DNA from: Gammaproteobacteria bacterium
GTDB taxonomy: Bacteria > Pseudomonadota > Gammaproteobacteria > Steroidobacterales > Steroidobacteraceae
Assembly (NCBI GenBank): GCA_028870355.1
Contig: JAGWPU010000030.1
Span: forward strand, 1 to 46,090
DNA: 46,090 bases
Direction of reading: 5' to 3'
A program made the translations under genes and the position numbers. This document shows, piece by piece, positions 1-8,307 of the stretch (positions are counted from its first letter, which is position 1; every line of letters starts with the position of its first letter). The notes below the pieces were generated by a model. That model searched no databases, was not told the origin of the DNA, and worked only from the letters and a program-made list of their open reading frames with translations.

Positions 1-1893
1 GAAACTCGACGTGAAATACGCCTTGTTCTGCGAGAAGTTGCCGAACACGCTGAACGCGCCGACCGGCGTCTCGAACGCGTCGCGCAGGTCGATCTCCACG
101 CCCTCGTAGCGCGAGCTGCCGCCGTTGGTGGTGCTCGACAACTGCGTCGCGGGGTTGGTGCTCTGGATGAAGGTGTTCGAGAAATTCTCCCGGTAGACGT
201 TCAGCGCGACCGCGAGTCCGTGATCGGCATATCGCGCGCCGGCTTCGATGTCACGTACGTACTCGGGCTTGACGTTCAGCGGCACGATCACCGGCTGTCC
301 CGCCGCATTGCTCTGACCGACGTTGTCGTAGTACGCGGAGATGCCGGGGAACTTCGCGGTCTCGCCCCACGCCGCATACAGGCTCACGAACCGCATCGGT
401 CGCCAGTTGAGTCCGATCGTCGGCGACGTGTAGTTCTCGGTATCCGCGACCCTGCCGCTGATCGGATAGAAGATCCCGATGTTGTCGAAATCGGAAGTTC
501 GCGCGAACAGGTACTTGACGCCCGGCGTCACGTGTAGCGCGCCGCCGAACAGACCGATCGTGTCCTGCACGAAGGCCGAGCCGAGGCTGCGGCCGTCATG
601 CTCGTCCCAGGCATCGGTCGCATTCGCGCTCGCGCCGGTGATCAGCGGCATCGGATAGCTCCCGTACCAGAACTCGGCCGAGTGCAGGGTCGTATGCGAG
701 TAGTCGCCGCCGAACTTCACGAGGTTGTCGGGGAGCGTCAACGTGAAGTGCGGCATCACGCCGAACTGATGGGTCGCGTAGCGATAATTGTGATAGTCCG
801 AGCCGGGACCGCCGGTATTCGGCAGCGCATAGGGCTGCGTCGCGCTCTGCGCGAAGGCGAGATTGGTGTAGGAGACCCGGTCATAGGCGACGGTGTGCGC
901 GTATGCGCGCGCATTGAACGACAGCCAGGAGTTCACGTGCATCCGATCGCCGAGCAGGTACGTGCCGGTGTGATCCTGGTTGTAGCTGTAGGTCCAGTCG
1001 AGCGGCCACCCGAAGCCGTAACCGTATTGCCGGATCAGCGGGAGCGGCGCGGTGTGCGGGGTGAGGCCCCGGTTGGTGTTGTAGATCGCGTACGCGTACA
1101 CCTCACCGTCACCGCCCGCGTAGGGCAGCACGCCCCCGTAATAGAGATTGGTGTTGCGGTTCCCCGAGTTCGCCTGCCAGCCGCTGCTGCTGTTGTGATT
1201 GAGACTGATCATGCTGCGCACGCCGCCGAGGTCGCCGGTCTGCGCGGTCATGCCGTAGTACGCCGTGTGGAAGCTGCCGCCGCCGGCGCTCACCGTCGCC
1301 GACGCTGCGTCGGACGGATCGCGCGGCTCGAATGCGATCGTGCCGCCGAGCGAGTTGTACGAAGTGACCGCGGGGTCGTTGATCCCACGGTAGATGTGCA
1401 CCCCGTTGATGTCGTTCAAGGTCAGCGGGATGTTGTTGCGCGTGGACGCCGTGTTCGTGGTGCCGCCGTTGAACGGATCGTTGATCGGCACCCCGGCGAA
1501 CGTCTCGGAGAACTGGCCGCTGCTGAACGCACGGAACGTGATGTTGGTGCGCACGCCGTTCGCCGCCGGCGTCCGCACGTTGACCGAGGGCGTGCGCTCG
1601 AGCAGCCCCTGTACGTCGAGCATCGGCGAGGCGAATCGGATCGCGGAGGAGCCGATCAGCGACTCGCTGTACGCGGACGACATCGGAATCTGTGTCAGGG
1701 AGAGCTCCTTCGCGATCACCTGGATCTTGCTCAGGGTCGTGTCGTCACCGTTCGCATCAGACGACGCAGCGGTCGCGGTCGACGTCGCCGCCGGTGCCGC
1801 GGCCGGCTGCGCGAATGCGCCTGCGGGTGCGAGCGCGAGCGCTCCGAGACCGATCAGCGAGACGAGACGAGCGTTGTGCCGAGGCGAGTTCAT
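1..1893 (-). CDS. TonB-dependent receptor, C-terminus cut by window edge
   Basis: Outer-membrane active transporter for a siderophore, vitamin or other scarce ligand, powered by TonB-ExbBD; the substrate cannot be told from sequence. The ATG complementary to 1891-1893 begins MNSPRHNARLVSLIGLGALA, a signal peptide ending near AFA-QP, then a low-complexity Ala/Thr linker and a TonB-box-like segment (KIQVIAKE). The plug domain follows (DVQGLLERTPSVNVR, FRAFSSGQFSETFAGVPIND, VHIYRGIND, SLGGTIAFEP). The visible 631 codons stay open to base 1 and end inside beta-barrel strands (SRYEGVEIDLRDAFETPVG). The rest of the barrel lies left of the window. The gene is divergent from the phosphoesterase gene at 2091, so the two may share a control region. 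Family assignment is confident; ligand unknown. Confidence 0.9.
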   Translation of the reverse strand, partial: MNSPRHNARLVSLIGLGALALAPAGAFAQPAAAPAATSTATAASSDANGDDTTLSKIQVIAKELSLTQIPMSSAYSESLIGSSAIRFASPMLDVQGLLERTPSVNVRTPAANGVRTNITFRAFSSGQFSETFAGVPINDPFNGGTTNTASTRNNIPLTLNDINGVHIYRGINDPAVTSYNSLGGTIAFEPRDPSDAASATVSAGGGSFHTAYYGMTAQTGDLGGVRSMISLNHNSSSGWQANSGNRNTNLYYGGVLPYAGGDGEVYAYAIYNTNRGLTPHTAPLPLIRQYGYGFGWPLDWTYSYNQDHTGTYLLGDRMHVNSWLSFNARAYAHTVAYDRVSYTNLAFAQSATQPYALPNTGGPGSDYHNYRYATHQFGVMPHFTLTLPDNLVKFGGDYSHTTLHSAEFWYGSYPMPLITGASANATDAWDEHDGRSLGSAFVQDTIGLFGGALHVTPGVKYLFARTSDFDNIGIFYPISGRVADTENYTSPTIGLNWRPMRFVSLYAAWGETAKFPGISAYYDNVGQSNAAGQPVIVPLNVKPEYVRDIEAGARYADHGLAVALNVYRENFSNTFIQSTNPATQLSSTTNGGSSRYEGVEIDLRDAFETPVGAFSVFGNFSQNKAYFTSSF

Positions 1894-2076
1894 GGTGGAT
1901 TCCTTTGCAACGGGGCGAAAGTCGTCGCGGGTCCACGAGGCCGCGCGCCGCGGACAAAGGCCGCCCGCCGCCGATTCGGGTTCGCGAGGGAGCGCGTACG
2001 ATAGCGACCGGCTGTGACGGGTTCGTGACGACGTGCGAGTGGGCAGCGATCGCGACGATGCGCGCGTTCGGCGCGG

Positions 2077-2091
2077 TACAATCGCCGGCCA
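2077..2091 (+). promoter_or_regulatory. -10 box and apparent leaderless start of the phosphoesterase gene
   Basis: TACAAT at 2077-2082 is followed after 8 bases by the ATG at 2091, and no Shine-Dalgarno sequence lies between. A transcript started the usual 6-8 bases after this -10 box would begin at or next to the A of the ATG. No good -35 hexamer is visible. Confidence 0.4.
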
Positions 2092-4988
2092 TGAACACCA
2101 CACGCCGTCGGCGCCGCACGAGCCGACTACTGTTCGTCGTCTTCGCGATCGCGCGGGCGACGGACGCGGAACCCACGCTGCAGGCCGCACCGGGCGTGCT
2201 GTCGCAACCGGTCACGGTCACCGCGTCCGTTCGATCCCGGTACCTGGGGGTCCTGCCGACCTGGCGGCGCGTCGCGCCGGTCGGCACCATCACGAGCACC
2301 GCAAATTTCCCGACCCGGGTGCAGAGCGTCGGCGCGCACGTGCTGGTGCTGGCGAACGGCGCGACGCCGTATCAGACGGTGACCTGGTACGACCGGGATC
2401 TTCGCGAGCGCGCGCGCCTGGCGGCCTTCAGCCGCTCGGCGCCGGCGCAGGCGGCGATCGCGTCGTCGCGGAACGGTCTCACGCAGGCGATCGATCCGAG
2501 GCATCCGGGCGCCGGCGGCACGGTGTACGCGCCCGCCCAGGCCGCGACGCAACGCAAGTCGGAGGCGCTGGCGACCGCGAAGACCGAGCAGAACGCGGCG
2601 ACCGTTCCGACCACGATCGTGTCGCACAGCGATCTGTTCCAGGGATTGGCCGCGGGCCCGGATCATACCGTGTATGCGACGGGTGGCGGCTCCGACGAGG
2701 TCCTGGCGCTGCGCATGGACGGCGGTCGCGTCCGGATCGTCCGACGTTACCCGCTGCGCTGGCAAGCCTTTCCGAGCGATCAGTATCCCTATACCTACCA
2801 GGGACACCACGGTCGCCGGCCCCATCACTTCTATCCGGACTCGGTCGCGGTCGGACCGGACGATCATTACTTGTACGTGACCGGACTGTTGTCCAACAGC
2901 CTGGCACGCATCGATCGTCGCACCGGTCGAACCCGGTATGTGAACGTCGGTCCGTACCCGTTCGCGGTGGTACTCGCCGATCGGGGACGACGCCTCGCGG
3001 TGAGCACCTGGGCGGGACGTGGCGTCACGATCCTGGATCGACGCACCCTGAGGGTGCTCGGCGTCGTTGCGACGGGACCCGATCAGGGTCCGCACTCGGT
3101 CGCCGCCGGCGTGCACCCGACCGCGATGGTCGCGATGCGCTCCGGGCCGGGTCTGTGGGTCGCGGACGCGAATTCCGACGCGCTCGTCGAGATCGACACC
3201 CGCGCACTGAAAGCCGTGCGCGTGATCGCCGACGAACCCTATCCCGGCGCGCCGCCCGGGAGCTACCCGGATGCGTTGGCAATCGCGAACGGGGATCTTT
3301 ACGTCGCGAATGCGGGCAACGACGACGTCGCGGTGTTCGATCTCGCGACCGGCGCTCCGCTCGGCCTGATTCCGACCGGCTGGTACCCGAGCTCGCTGAC
3401 GATCGACGATCACACCCTGTACGTCGTCTCGGCGAAGGGATTCGGCACGGGACCCAACCGGCACTGGCAATACATCGGCAACATGATGCACGGCTTGCTG
3501 CAGAAGGTGCCCTTGCGGGGACTCGCGCACGCGCTTCCCGGCTGGACGCGCGAGGCGCTCGCGAACGACGGGTTCGCCGGCGCCGACCGGCGCGCGCTCG
3601 CCGAACGCAACGCGCGCACCGCCGCGTTCCTGCACCGGCACATCCGCTACGTGGTGTTCGTCCTGCGGGAGAACAAGACCTTCGACGAGGATCTCGGGAA
3701 CTATCGCGCGGCGGGTCGATGGGCCGACTCCCGTTTCGCTCTCTACGGACCGAAGGAACTGCCGAATCTCTACCACTGGGCCGCAACCGAAGCCCTGTTC
3801 GCGAATTTCATGGCGGATGGCGAAGTGACGGCTCAAGGCCATCAGTGGACCGACGGGGCCTCGGACTCCGACGTGGTGCAGCGGTTGTGGCCGGAGTACT
3901 ACTCACGACGGGGCCTCAACTGGAACGCCGGTCCCGGCGGCACCGGTGCGCTGACCTCCGACGCGCGCGATCGCCACGATCCGTTCGAGTACGCACGCAG
4001 GACGCTGGGCGCGTTCGCGAATCCGTGGATCAGCTACCCGGAGCGACTGTACCTGTTCAACGACCTGCTCCGGCATCACGTGTCGTTCGAGGACTTCGGC
4101 GAGAATCTCACGCGCGCGCGCGACGGGGTGATCCGCAACGCGCTGCTCGCGCACGTCGACCGAACCTACCCGGGTTGGGATCGCATGATCCTCGACGAAA
4201 ACCGGGTGAGCGTCGCGATCTCCTGGCTCGAGGCGCATCGGGGCAAGGCCTTCCCGCACTTCGTGTTCATCTGGCTACCCGACGATCACACGGCGGGCGC
4301 GAGCCCCTGTTACTACAGTCCCGACTACTACGTCGCCGACAACGACCACGCGACCGCGCAACTGCTGCACTACCTCGCGGGCACGCGCGAGTGGGCCCAC
4401 ATGGTGGTATTCCTCGACGAAGACGACGCACAGAGCGGCGCCGATCACCTCGATGCGCATCGCACCCTCGGTCTCGCGATGGGCCCCTGGGTGAAACCCG
4501 GCACGCTGGACACGCAGCCGCTGTCGCAGGTGAACGTCGTGCGCAGCATCGAGGCCGTGTTCGACCTGCCCGCGATGTCGCAATGGGACGCGAATGCCGA
4601 CGTGATCTCCGGGATCTGGCGCCGTGCGCCGCGCCTCGACCCGATGCCGGTGTCGCCGCTGGGCGTGCCGGTGCAGTTCAACCGCGGACACTGCAGCGAT
4701 CGGAGCCTGCTGCGCCGGGAAGCGGGCGCGACCGGGCACGTTCTCACGCAGACTTGGCTGCGGCGGCACCGTGCGCTTCACGGCGAGGCGGCGGCCGTCG
4801 CCGCCGATCAGCGGTACACACCGACCTCGATCTTGAAGGTCGGCGGACCGGAGCAGATGCGCCAGGAATGGATCGCGACCGACGGTGCGCACCGCTATCG
4901 CGCGTTCCAGCGTTTCGTGCGGGCGTATGCCGCCTCGCGTGGCGACACGGTTGCCGCGTACGAAGCGAACGACGGCGATCTGCGCTGA
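2091..4988 (+). CDS. Secreted beta-propeller / phosphoesterase fusion protein
   Basis: Predicted exported protein of 965 residues. The N-terminus MNTTRRRRRTSRLLFVVFAI then ARATDA is a basic, hydrophobic signal peptide. Residues ~60-480 are YncE/NHL-like propeller repeats (DHYLYVTGLLSNSLARID, LWVADANSDALVEID, DLYVANAGNDDVAVFD). Residues ~515-870 match the phosphoesterase family of the alkaline-phosphatase-like superfamily: ENKTFDE at 527-533, IWLPDDHTAG, LDEDDAQSGADHLDAHRT starting near residue 775, and the closing NVVRSIEAVFDLPAMSQWD. These carry the metal-binding Asp/His residues expected of phospholipase C-like enzymes. The frame is open further upstream, but only the ATG at 2091 places the signal peptide correctly. 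It is divergent from a TBDR, which suggests a periplasmic or surface phosphate- or carbon-scavenging role; substrate unknown. Confidence 0.85.
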   Translation: MNTTRRRRRTSRLLFVVFAIARATDAEPTLQAAPGVLSQPVTVTASVRSRYLGVLPTWRRVAPVGTITSTANFPTRVQSVGAHVLVLANGATPYQTVTWYDRDLRERARLAAFSRSAPAQAAIASSRNGLTQAIDPRHPGAGGTVYAPAQAATQRKSEALATAKTEQNAATVPTTIVSHSDLFQGLAAGPDHTVYATGGGSDEVLALRMDGGRVRIVRRYPLRWQAFPSDQYPYTYQGHHGRRPHHFYPDSVAVGPDDHYLYVTGLLSNSLARIDRRTGRTRYVNVGPYPFAVVLADRGRRLAVSTWAGRGVTILDRRTLRVLGVVATGPDQGPHSVAAGVHPTAMVAMRSGPGLWVADANSDALVEIDTRALKAVRVIADEPYPGAPPGSYPDALAIANGDLYVANAGNDDVAVFDLATGAPLGLIPTGWYPSSLTIDDHTLYVVSAKGFGTGPNRHWQYIGNMMHGLLQKVPLRGLAHALPGWTREALANDGFAGADRRALAERNARTAAFLHRHIRYVVFVLRENKTFDEDLGNYRAAGRWADSRFALYGPKELPNLYHWAATEALFANFMADGEVTAQGHQWTDGASDSDVVQRLWPEYYSRRGLNWNAGPGGTGALTSDARDRHDPFEYARRTLGAFANPWISYPERLYLFNDLLRHHVSFEDFGENLTRARDGVIRNALLAHVDRTYPGWDRMILDENRVSVAISWLEAHRGKAFPHFVFIWLPDDHTAGASPCYYSPDYYVADNDHATAQLLHYLAGTREWAHMVVFLDEDDAQSGADHLDAHRTLGLAMGPWVKPGTLDTQPLSQVNVVRSIEAVFDLPAMSQWDANADVISGIWRRAPRLDPMPVSPLGVPVQFNRGHCSDRSLLRREAGATGHVLTQTWLRRHRALHGEAAAVAADQRYTPTSILKVGGPEQMRQEWIATDGAHRYRAFQRFVRAYAASRGDTVAAYEANDGDLR

Positions 4989-5141
4989 CCGCAGCGCGGA
5001 GTTCGGGCCGCGAAAGGCGTGCGCGACCGAGGCTCGTCGCGCCGCACCGACCTCAACGCGCGAGCGCTCGATCGGTTGACTCGCGCCGATGAATCGCCAC
5101 CCCGTGGCATTTGACATCACACCGAGCCGATCGGCGCCGCG

Positions 5142-7054
5142 ATGATCACCGCGTGCGGCGGCGGGTCCTCGACGAACATGCCCGCCGGCACCGCGCCGAC
5201 GGCAGCCGCTCAGAGCGTGAACCTGCCGGTCGTGCTGAGCGACGCATCGAGCGAGGACTGGGCGACGATCGGCGTCCAGGTCCTGTCGATCGCGCTGGTG
5301 CCGCAGGGCGGCGGCCTGGATGTCACCGTGTACACGGCGCCGTCGACACCGCCGATCGTGAATCTCGCCGAGCTCGACCAGCTCGGCGAGTTGCTCGGCA
5401 ACGCCAGCCTCCCGGCCGGAACCTACACCGGCGCGGTACTCACCCTCGGCGCGAACCCCGGTGACGTCGTGCTGACCGCGTCCACCGACCCGCAACCGGG
5501 CTTCGCCGGGGCGCCGGGGCGCCGGGCGCGACCGTACCATCGAGCGAGATCCAGATTCAGCACGTGCAAGGCAGCGCGCCGACCGCGACCGTGGCCGCGA
5601 ACGTCGCGTTCGACACCCCATTGACCGTGAGTGCGAGCCAGGACAACGCCTTGGATCTGGAGTTCGATCTCGGCAATCCCGCGTTCATCGTGCAGCACGT
5701 CGCCGCGGGAACCGGCGCGACGATCTGGGCGGTGAACTTTGCCGGTCCGATCCGGCGCCGGCCGTTGCACGACGTGCGACGACTGGTATTGCGGCAGATG
5801 TACGGCAACGTGACCGCGGTCGCAAGCGACGGCAGCGCGCTCACGATCGACCGGGAGTTTCCGACCGTGCCGGTCGTGAGTCCGGAATTGGCGGTCGCGA
5901 CCAGCGAGGCGCTGACCATCGAAGCCGACTCGACCGATGGCACGATCGTGTACGACGTCGATGCCGGCACGCACACCGTGGTCGGGAATTTCTCCACGCT
6001 CGCCTCACGGGTCGGTGAACAGATGCGGATCGCGGCACGCTATCAGCCGGACGGCAGCCTGGTGGCGGTACGGATCTGGACGAGCAAGCAGTTCGACAGC
6101 GTCTGGCTGAGCCCTGAAGGCCACGTGCTGCACGTCGACCCGAGCACCGACGTGATCACGATCCAGAACGGATCCGGCATCGCAGTTCCAGTGCTGGTCG
6201 ACGCGAACACCCAGTTCTTCTTCCGGCAGCCCTGGAACCCGGCGGCCGATGCGATGCCGATCGCGACCGGAACCGCGTTCCTCGCGAACCACGATCTCGT
6301 GCGCGGGTTCAAGGTACACGTCAGCGTGGTCGATCCGCTGGCGACGCCGCTGGTCGCCCAGTCGGTCGACATCGAGACGGCAGCCTTCGGCGGCGCGATC
6401 TCCGCGGCGGATACGACGGGGTTCACCTACACGCGCAACTTCGCGACCACCACCGACGACTACACCGACACGCTTTATTTCGTCTCGCCGTCGACACCGA
6501 ATGGCTCCGATGCGAGCGGCAATGCGATCGACGGGTTCAAGTGGTGGAACTTCGCCTACCCGACCGTGACCGACAGCGGCCCGACCGCGATCGGCGACTT
6601 CGACCAGGCGACCGGCGGCGGCGTCGATTTCGGCGGTACGGTCGGCACCGTGGTCGCCCGCGGGGCGAGCGACGCACTCTGGAACGATCCGGCGAATCCG
6701 AACGGCTGGTCGGTACCCGCGGCCGTGCTGCTGCCATCCCGCCTGCCGCTCGGCGAGGTCGCGAACGGTCTCGCGAACGGGCAGTTCACGATGACCGTCA
6801 CGGACGGAGTGACCGCCGCCACGATCGACGTCGGCACGACGGCGGGCTCGGCGACGCTCGTCTACCAGATCGATCGCAGCAACGGGATCGTGACCGTGAG
6901 CCCGGTCGACGTCACGACCAGCGCAGGGCTCGCGACGCTCACTCAAGCACTCACCGCCGGCACCAAGGTAAGGGTCTACGGGATCCCGCAGGCGAACGGT
7001 ACGTTGAAGGCCTACGTGCTCAGCTACTTCACCGGAACCGAGCCGGCGAACTGA
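5142..7054 (+). pseudogene. DUF4382-type lipoprotein gene, frameshifted
   Basis: Two overlapping frames make one protein. Frame 1 (5142-~5520) starts MITACGGGSS, a lipobox, then a DUF4382-like domain (LPVVLSDASSEDWATIGVQV, LGELLGNASLPAGTYTGAVL). Frame 2 continues seamlessly as GATVPSSEIQIQHVQGSAPT and runs to 7054 (IRRRPLHDVRRLVLRQMYGN, then beta-rich repeats ending YFTGTEPAN). The switch falls in a GC-rich tandem run at about 5505-5530 (two copies of ggggcgcc then gggcgcg). One extra G there would restore the frame as GFAGAPGAPGATV. The N-terminus is also abnormal: in frame, only HHTEPIGAA precedes MITACGG after a TGA at 5112-5114, so the hydrophobic core of a lipoprotein signal is missing. 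It is either a true pseudogene with two lesions or a gene with a sequencing error plus an unusual start. Confidence 0.7.
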
Positions 7055-7065
7055 GGAACGGGGAT

Positions 7066-7284
7066 CTAACCGTTCCATCTGATCCACCAGCGCCGCAGCG
7101 CGACGAACGCCCAGACGGCCTCGACGATCCCGAACGGCCAGGCGCCCTGCAGGAATCCGTAGATCGAGCCGAGTCCGCAGGCCCCCGCAAAACACAGGAC
7201 GTAGACGGCCTTACGGTCCTCGAGCGCGTAGAACACGAGCATCGCGCTGACCGCGACCAGCCCGAACAGGGTCAGCGGACGCAT
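7066..7284 (-). CDS. Small two-helix membrane protein, conserved hypothetical
   Basis: 72 residues, starting MRPLTLFGLVAVSAMLVFYA. Two hydrophobic segments (residues ~5-20 and ~28-60, with LEDRKAVYVL between) and a basic, Trp-rich tail (ALRRWWIRWNG) suggest an inner-membrane protein with a cytoplasmic C-terminus. I recall similar small proteins in proteobacteria but no function. It converges on the DUF4382 gene with an 11-base gap and follows the 138-residue hypothetical gene on the same strand. Confidence 0.7.
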   Translation of the reverse strand: MRPLTLFGLVAVSAMLVFYALEDRKAVYVLCFAGACGLGSIYGFLQGAWPFGIVEAVWAFVALRRWWIRWNG

Positions 7285-7314
7285 CGGAGGGGTGCGCAGA
7301 AGTCCGACACGCGC

Positions 7315-7731
7315 TTACGTCGGCGGGTCGCGGCAGAGCGGACCGCTGGAGGGATGCTCGACGCAGCGGGCGATCGTCGTGACGAGTTCGTGAATCTCCT
7401 CGAGCGTGAGCACCGAACACAGTCGCCGCCCCAGAGCGCCGGGAATGCGCACCAGGCACGGCTGCCCGTCGCTCAGCGTGATCGACACGCCCATCCGGTC
7501 GTGTCCGGACGACTCGTCCCGTGCATCGACGGCTTCGCGCTGCGCGTCGAGCAGCCGATCGTATTCCTGTTCGAGCGCGTCCTGCCGCTCCTCGCCGAGC
7601 CCGTCGGGAGTCTCGACGATGAAGCCCGCGATCTCATCCGCGCGCACGCGGCCGTCGATGCCGCGCTCGGCGAGAAACCGGAGGAAACGATCGCGAACCA
7701 CGGTGTCGAAGAACAGATATTCGTTGCTCAC
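7315..7731 (-). CDS. Conserved hypothetical cytoplasmic protein
   Basis: 138 residues from a GTG complementary to 7729-7731. It begins (M)SNEYLFFDTVVRDRFLRFLA, and GGAGG sits about four bases upstream of the start. The frame is open further upstream, but that extension is low-complexity and lacks the ribosome-binding site. The N-terminal half is acidic and helical (RVRADEIAGFIVETPDGLGE). The C-terminal half contains SITLSDGQPCLVRIPGALG and a helix, and ends with two cysteines in RCVEHPSSGPLCRD. No signal peptide or membrane segment. I do not recognise the family. Confidence 0.6.
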   Translation of the reverse strand: MSNEYLFFDTVVRDRFLRFLAERGIDGRVRADEIAGFIVETPDGLGEERQDALEQEYDRLLDAQREAVDARDESSGHDRMGVSITLSDGQPCLVRIPGALGRRLCSVLTLEEIHELVTTIARCVEHPSSGPLCRDPPT

Positions 7732-7765
7732 GATGCCTCCGCTGGAGAGCGCTGGCCACGCACCG

Positions 7766-7990
7766 TCACGGCGCATCGATGCGGACGAGCTTCGAGCGAC
7801 CGGACAACCCCGATTTGATCGTAACCGCGGAACGGGGGCACCCGAAGTGCTCGGCGACGAGCGCGACCAGTTCCGCATTCGCCTTTCCGTCGACCGGCGG
7901 CGAACGCAGTTGCGCTCGCCACGAGCCGTCGGGTTCGGGCGTGAGACTCGCGGTCCGCGAATTCGGCTTGACCTTGATGCGTACCATCAT
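7766..7990 (-). CDS. DUF167 (YggU) family protein
   Basis: 74 residues, MMVRIKVKPNSRTASLTPEP. The hallmark PPVDGKANAELVALVAEHFG and the ending VTIKSGLSGRSKLVRIDAP are typical of the DUF167/YggU family, a small alpha/beta fold of unknown function often found near yggT or proC genes (not here). Two adjacent ATGs (7990 and 7987) are possible starts, with a purine-rich GAGGG upstream. It lies 34 bases upstream of the hypothetical gene on the same strand, so the minus-strand set 7990-7066 may be co-transcribed. Confidence 0.85.
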   Translation of the reverse strand: MMVRIKVKPNSRTASLTPEPDGSWRAQLRSPPVDGKANAELVALVAEHFGCPRSAVTIKSGLSGRSKLVRIDAP

Positions 7991-8307
7991 CGCCGCGACC
8001 CTCTACCGTCCGCAGAGCGGGCCGTGACCGGTCCGACGGGTCGATCATCGCATGTTTTCGAGCCATCGACAGGCGGGTATAGTCGTCGCGGACGATCGAC
8101 CGCGGGCTCGCGTGGCTGTACACCGGACTCGACCCGGAGGATGCGCCGATGCCGCTCGAGGCGCTGCTGCGGGACGATGTCACGCTGTGTGCGCAGTCCT
8201 GCGTGTGGGATGCACATTGGACTCGGGTGATCCGCAGTTTCGCGAAGACCCGCTGGCTCGCGCATTCGCGGCCAACGCACGAATGCCGACCCCCTGGAGA
8301 ATCAACG
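7991..8307. other. Intergenic region with a likely promoter and an ambiguous short leader ORF
   Basis: 317 bases between divergent genes. TATAGT at 8076-8081 resembles a -10 box reading rightward. Downstream, GGAGG at 8136-8140 sits 8 bases before an ATG at 8149 that is in frame with the S10 peptidase gene. The 53 residues so encoded (MPLEALLRDDVTLCAQSCVW...) do not look like a signal peptide or a known domain. The peptidase signal peptide starts cleanly at the later ATG (8308). I see no RNA gene here. Confidence 0.4.

Noticed and set aside
598-2004. Long plus-strand open frame of about 470 codons opposite the first TBDR
   Set aside because: Arg/Val/Gly-rich translation without domains; it is the antisense shadow of the receptor gene, which shows clear plug and barrel motifs.
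5111-5116. TTGACA as a -35 box before the DUF4382 gene
   Set aside because: No -10 box at suitable distance; it lies where the gene's own N-terminus should be.
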